Assembly: GCA_030642565.1 (NCBI GenBank)
Contig: DAOWNM010000115.1
Span: forward strand, 1 to 8,051
Source: Bacteroidota bacterium
Lineage (GTDB): Bacteria > Bacteroidota > Bacteroidia > Bacteroidales > GCA-2748055
DNA length: 8,051 bases
Direction: 5' to 3'
Both the position numbers and the translations under genes were made by a program. The notes under the pieces are model-generated. The model saw only the letters and a list, made by a program, of their open reading frames with translations, did not search any database and was not told the DNA's origin. Position 1 is the stretch's first letter; every line of letters starts with the position of its first letter. Shown here piece by piece: positions 6,761 through 8,051 of the stretch.

Positions 6761-6778
6761 AGTGTGTCCGCACACACT
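6761..6778. promoter_or_regulatory. LacI-type operator between regulator and TonB receptor genes
   Basis: AGTGTGTCCGCACACACT is an 18-bp palindrome broken only at the two bases flanking the central CG. Its inner 14 bp (6763-6776) fit TGTGTnCGnACACA, the same consensus as 4853-4866. It sits between the two -33 boxes of the divergent promoters, so one bound dimer could affect both genes. Confidence 0.78.
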
Positions 6779-6783
6779 ATTTT

Positions 6784-6814
6784 TTTGAATAGAGTCAAAA
6801 ATATCATATATTTA
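6784..6814 (+). promoter_or_regulatory. Putative promoter for the TonB-dependent receptor gene
   Basis: TTTG (6784-6787) is followed after 19 bp by TATATTTA (6807-6814), one base off TAnnTTTG. A perfect TACCTTTG at 6813-6820 overlaps it, but its spacing from the same TTTG is 25 bp. Either choice puts the transcription start about 35-40 nt before the ATG at 6861. Confidence 0.45.
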
Positions 6815-6860
6815 CCTTTGATGGATATCATTTCAATGCTTTTTTTATAATTTATGGGTT

Positions 6861-8051
6861 ATGCCTGAAAGAGGAGAGAGGAGTGTTTTGGCCTTTGCAT
6901 TGTTGGTTTTCCTGCTGTTGTGTGCACCGACAAAACTTGCCGCCCAAACCAGGGGAGGTGTGAAGGGACATCTGGAGGATGAACAGAGCGGTGAACCACT
7001 GATGTATGCCAACGTGGCACTCAAAGGGACCACCCTTGGCGGAGTAACGGATAACGAGGGGAACTACCAGTTGAACAATATCAAACCGGGCACCTATATC
7101 CTTATTTTCAGCTATATAAGTTACGCCCAGATTGAACAGGAGATCACCATTCGTGCTGGTGAAACAGAGGTGATTAACGGAGTAATGGTGGTTGAGTCGA
7201 TCATGGGAGAGGAGGTGGTGATTACAGCCATGATGCGGGGACAGACCGCTGCCATCAGTCAGCAGGTGAATTCCAATACCATTGTCAATGTGGTCTCAAA
7301 AGAGAAGATCATGGAGTTGCCTGACCAGAATGCAGCTGAGACTGTGGCCCGGCTGCCGGGAGTCTCTCTTGTGCGGGATGGTGGTGAGGGAACCAAAGTG
7401 ACCCTGCGTGGAATGGCTCCACGATTTAACTCCATCACCATCGACGGGGAGAGGATCCCCTCCACTTCGGACCAGGACCGGTCGGTGGACCTGAGTATGT
7501 TTTCAACGGATGCCCTGGCGGGAATCGAATTTTATAAGGCGCTATTGCCCGATATGGACGGGGATGCCATTGGGGGCCGGATTAATTTTACCTCCAGGAC
7601 AGCTTCCGGAGGATTCCACGGCAATGCCAGGATGCAAACCGGCTACAACCAGCTCTCCAAAAGCTTTGGACAGTACAAGGGAAGCCTCCTGTTTGAAAAC
7701 AGGTTCTTTGATAACAAACTGGGTATCATTGTAGGCGGGGGTATGCAGAGAGCCGACAGAAGTTCGGAAGGATATACAGGCGATTTTGTCACCGAATCGG
7801 GGAAAGACAGCGATGGCAATACCATCTTTACAGTGAGCAAACTGAATTTAACTGATAAGCAGGAGGTGCGTTACCGGTACAATGCCAATACCACCATCGA
7901 TCTGAGATTGGAAAACGGATCGATCATGTTCAGCAATAATTTCGGCCAGACCAACCGTGAGGAGATCCGGCGGAGGCGCAGGTACCGGGTCGATGTTTTT
8001 TTTTATGATGACGCGCCCACCACCGAGATCTCCACTCTTTCCCTACACGAC
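6861..8051 (+). CDS. TonB-dependent receptor, N-terminal part (incomplete at 3' end)
   Basis: This outer-membrane receptor imports a ligand using TonB energy. There is no stop before the window ends, so 397 codons are seen where 900-1000 would be usual. A signal peptide (1-28, ending KLAA before QT) is followed by a carboxypeptidase-regulatory-like beta-sandwich (33-108: GHLEDEQSGEPLMYANVALKG, GVTDNEGNYQL, PGTY). A linker with EEVVITA (117-123, TonB-box-like) leads to a plug domain (about 140-246: LPDQNAAETVARLPGVSL, VTLRGM, TIDGERIPS, YKALLPDMDGDAIGG) and then the first barrel strands. The plug pattern resembles the Caulobacter/Xanthomonas-type receptors (TIGR01782-like) rather than SusC. 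Some of those work in N-acetylglucosamine uptake without a SusD partner, which fits the NagB-like gene in the same putative regulon. ATG 6861 is chosen because the ATG at 6854 meets a stop after four codons. Residues from about 379 onward come from adapter sequence and should be removed. Confidence 0.9.
   Translation, partial: MPERGERSVLAFALLVFLLLCAPTKLAAQTRGGVKGHLEDEQSGEPLMYANVALKGTTLGGVTDNEGNYQLNNIKPGTYILIFSYISYAQIEQEITIRAGETEVINGVMVVESIMGEEVVITAMMRGQTAAISQQVNSNTIVNVVSKEKIMELPDQNAAETVARLPGVSLVRDGGEGTKVTLRGMAPRFNSITIDGERIPSTSDQDRSVDLSMFSTDALAGIEFYKALLPDMDGDAIGGRINFTSRTASGGFHGNARMQTGYNQLSKSFGQYKGSLLFENRFFDNKLGIIVGGGMQRADRSSEGYTGDFVTESGKDSDGNTIFTVSKLNLTDKQEVRYRYNANTTIDLRLENGSIMFSNNFGQTNREEIRRRRRYRVDVFFYDDAPTTEISTLSLHD
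7996..8051 (+). other. Illumina P5/TruSeq adapter read-through (assembly artefact)
   Basis: From 8019 to the end the sequence matches the Illumina universal adapter (the part from ACCACCGAGATCT to TTTCCCTACACGAC) at 32 of 33 bases, with C instead of A at 8032. Bases 8005-8018 resemble the adapter's first twelve bases with small errors. The nine-T run at 7996-8004 corresponds, on the minus strand, to the poly-A seen when a read runs past the adapter's end. Genomic sequence probably stops near 7995. Confidence 0.93.

Noticed and set aside
6164..6850. Open frame of 228 codons on the plus strand
   Set aside because: It lies opposite the LacI regulator and runs through the operator and promoter region. 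No recognisable motif.
6920..6935. Third operator-like site (TGTGTGCACCGACA)
   Set aside because: It lies in the receptor's signal-peptide coding region, lacks the central CG in register, and is not a palindrome.

Overview
The window looks like the end of a metagenomic or draft contig from a Bacteroidetes bacterium, probably Bacteroidales/Marinilabiliales-like. Three things point there. Most starts lack a Shine-Dalgarno sequence. Several intergenic regions carry the Bacteroidetes promoter pattern (TTTG-like -33 box, about 19 bp, TAnnTTTG -7 box). The last gene is a TonB-dependent receptor with an N-terminal carboxypeptidase-regulatory-like domain. No RNA genes, CRISPR arrays, insertion sequences or long repeats were seen.

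Left part (1-1992, all minus strand): a DASS/SLC13-type anion:sodium symporter that looks truncated at both ends, then a conserved six-helix membrane protein of unknown function, then the first 31 codons of a lipoprotein cut by the window edge. The genes are about 42-43 bp apart and may be co-transcribed. Next, on the plus strand behind its own promoter, is an intact B12-binding radical SAM enzyme with a DUF4070-type C-terminus (2111-3589), related to the HpnP-like methylase group. No biosynthetic neighbours tell its substrate.

Right part (3622-8051): a compact sugar-utilisation locus apparently run by one LacI-type regulator. It holds a secreted alpha/beta-hydrolase esterase (minus), a NagB-like glucosamine-6-phosphate deaminase (plus), the LacI-family regulator (minus), and a TonB-dependent receptor (plus, incomplete). 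Both divergent intergenic regions contain a near-identical palindrome, TGTGTnCGnACACA, with the central CG and 14-bp symmetry of a LacI-family operator. The likely logic is that the receptor imports an amino-sugar-containing ligand, the esterase removes ester groups outside the cytoplasm, and the deaminase feeds amino-sugar phosphate into glycolysis. The regulator would control all of these genes and itself. The ligand is inferred, not shown.

The last ~56 bases (about 7996-8051) are not genomic. They match the Illumina P5/TruSeq universal adapter, preceded by a homopolymer run typical of reading past the adapter end. The receptor's apparent final ~19 residues are therefore artefactual.
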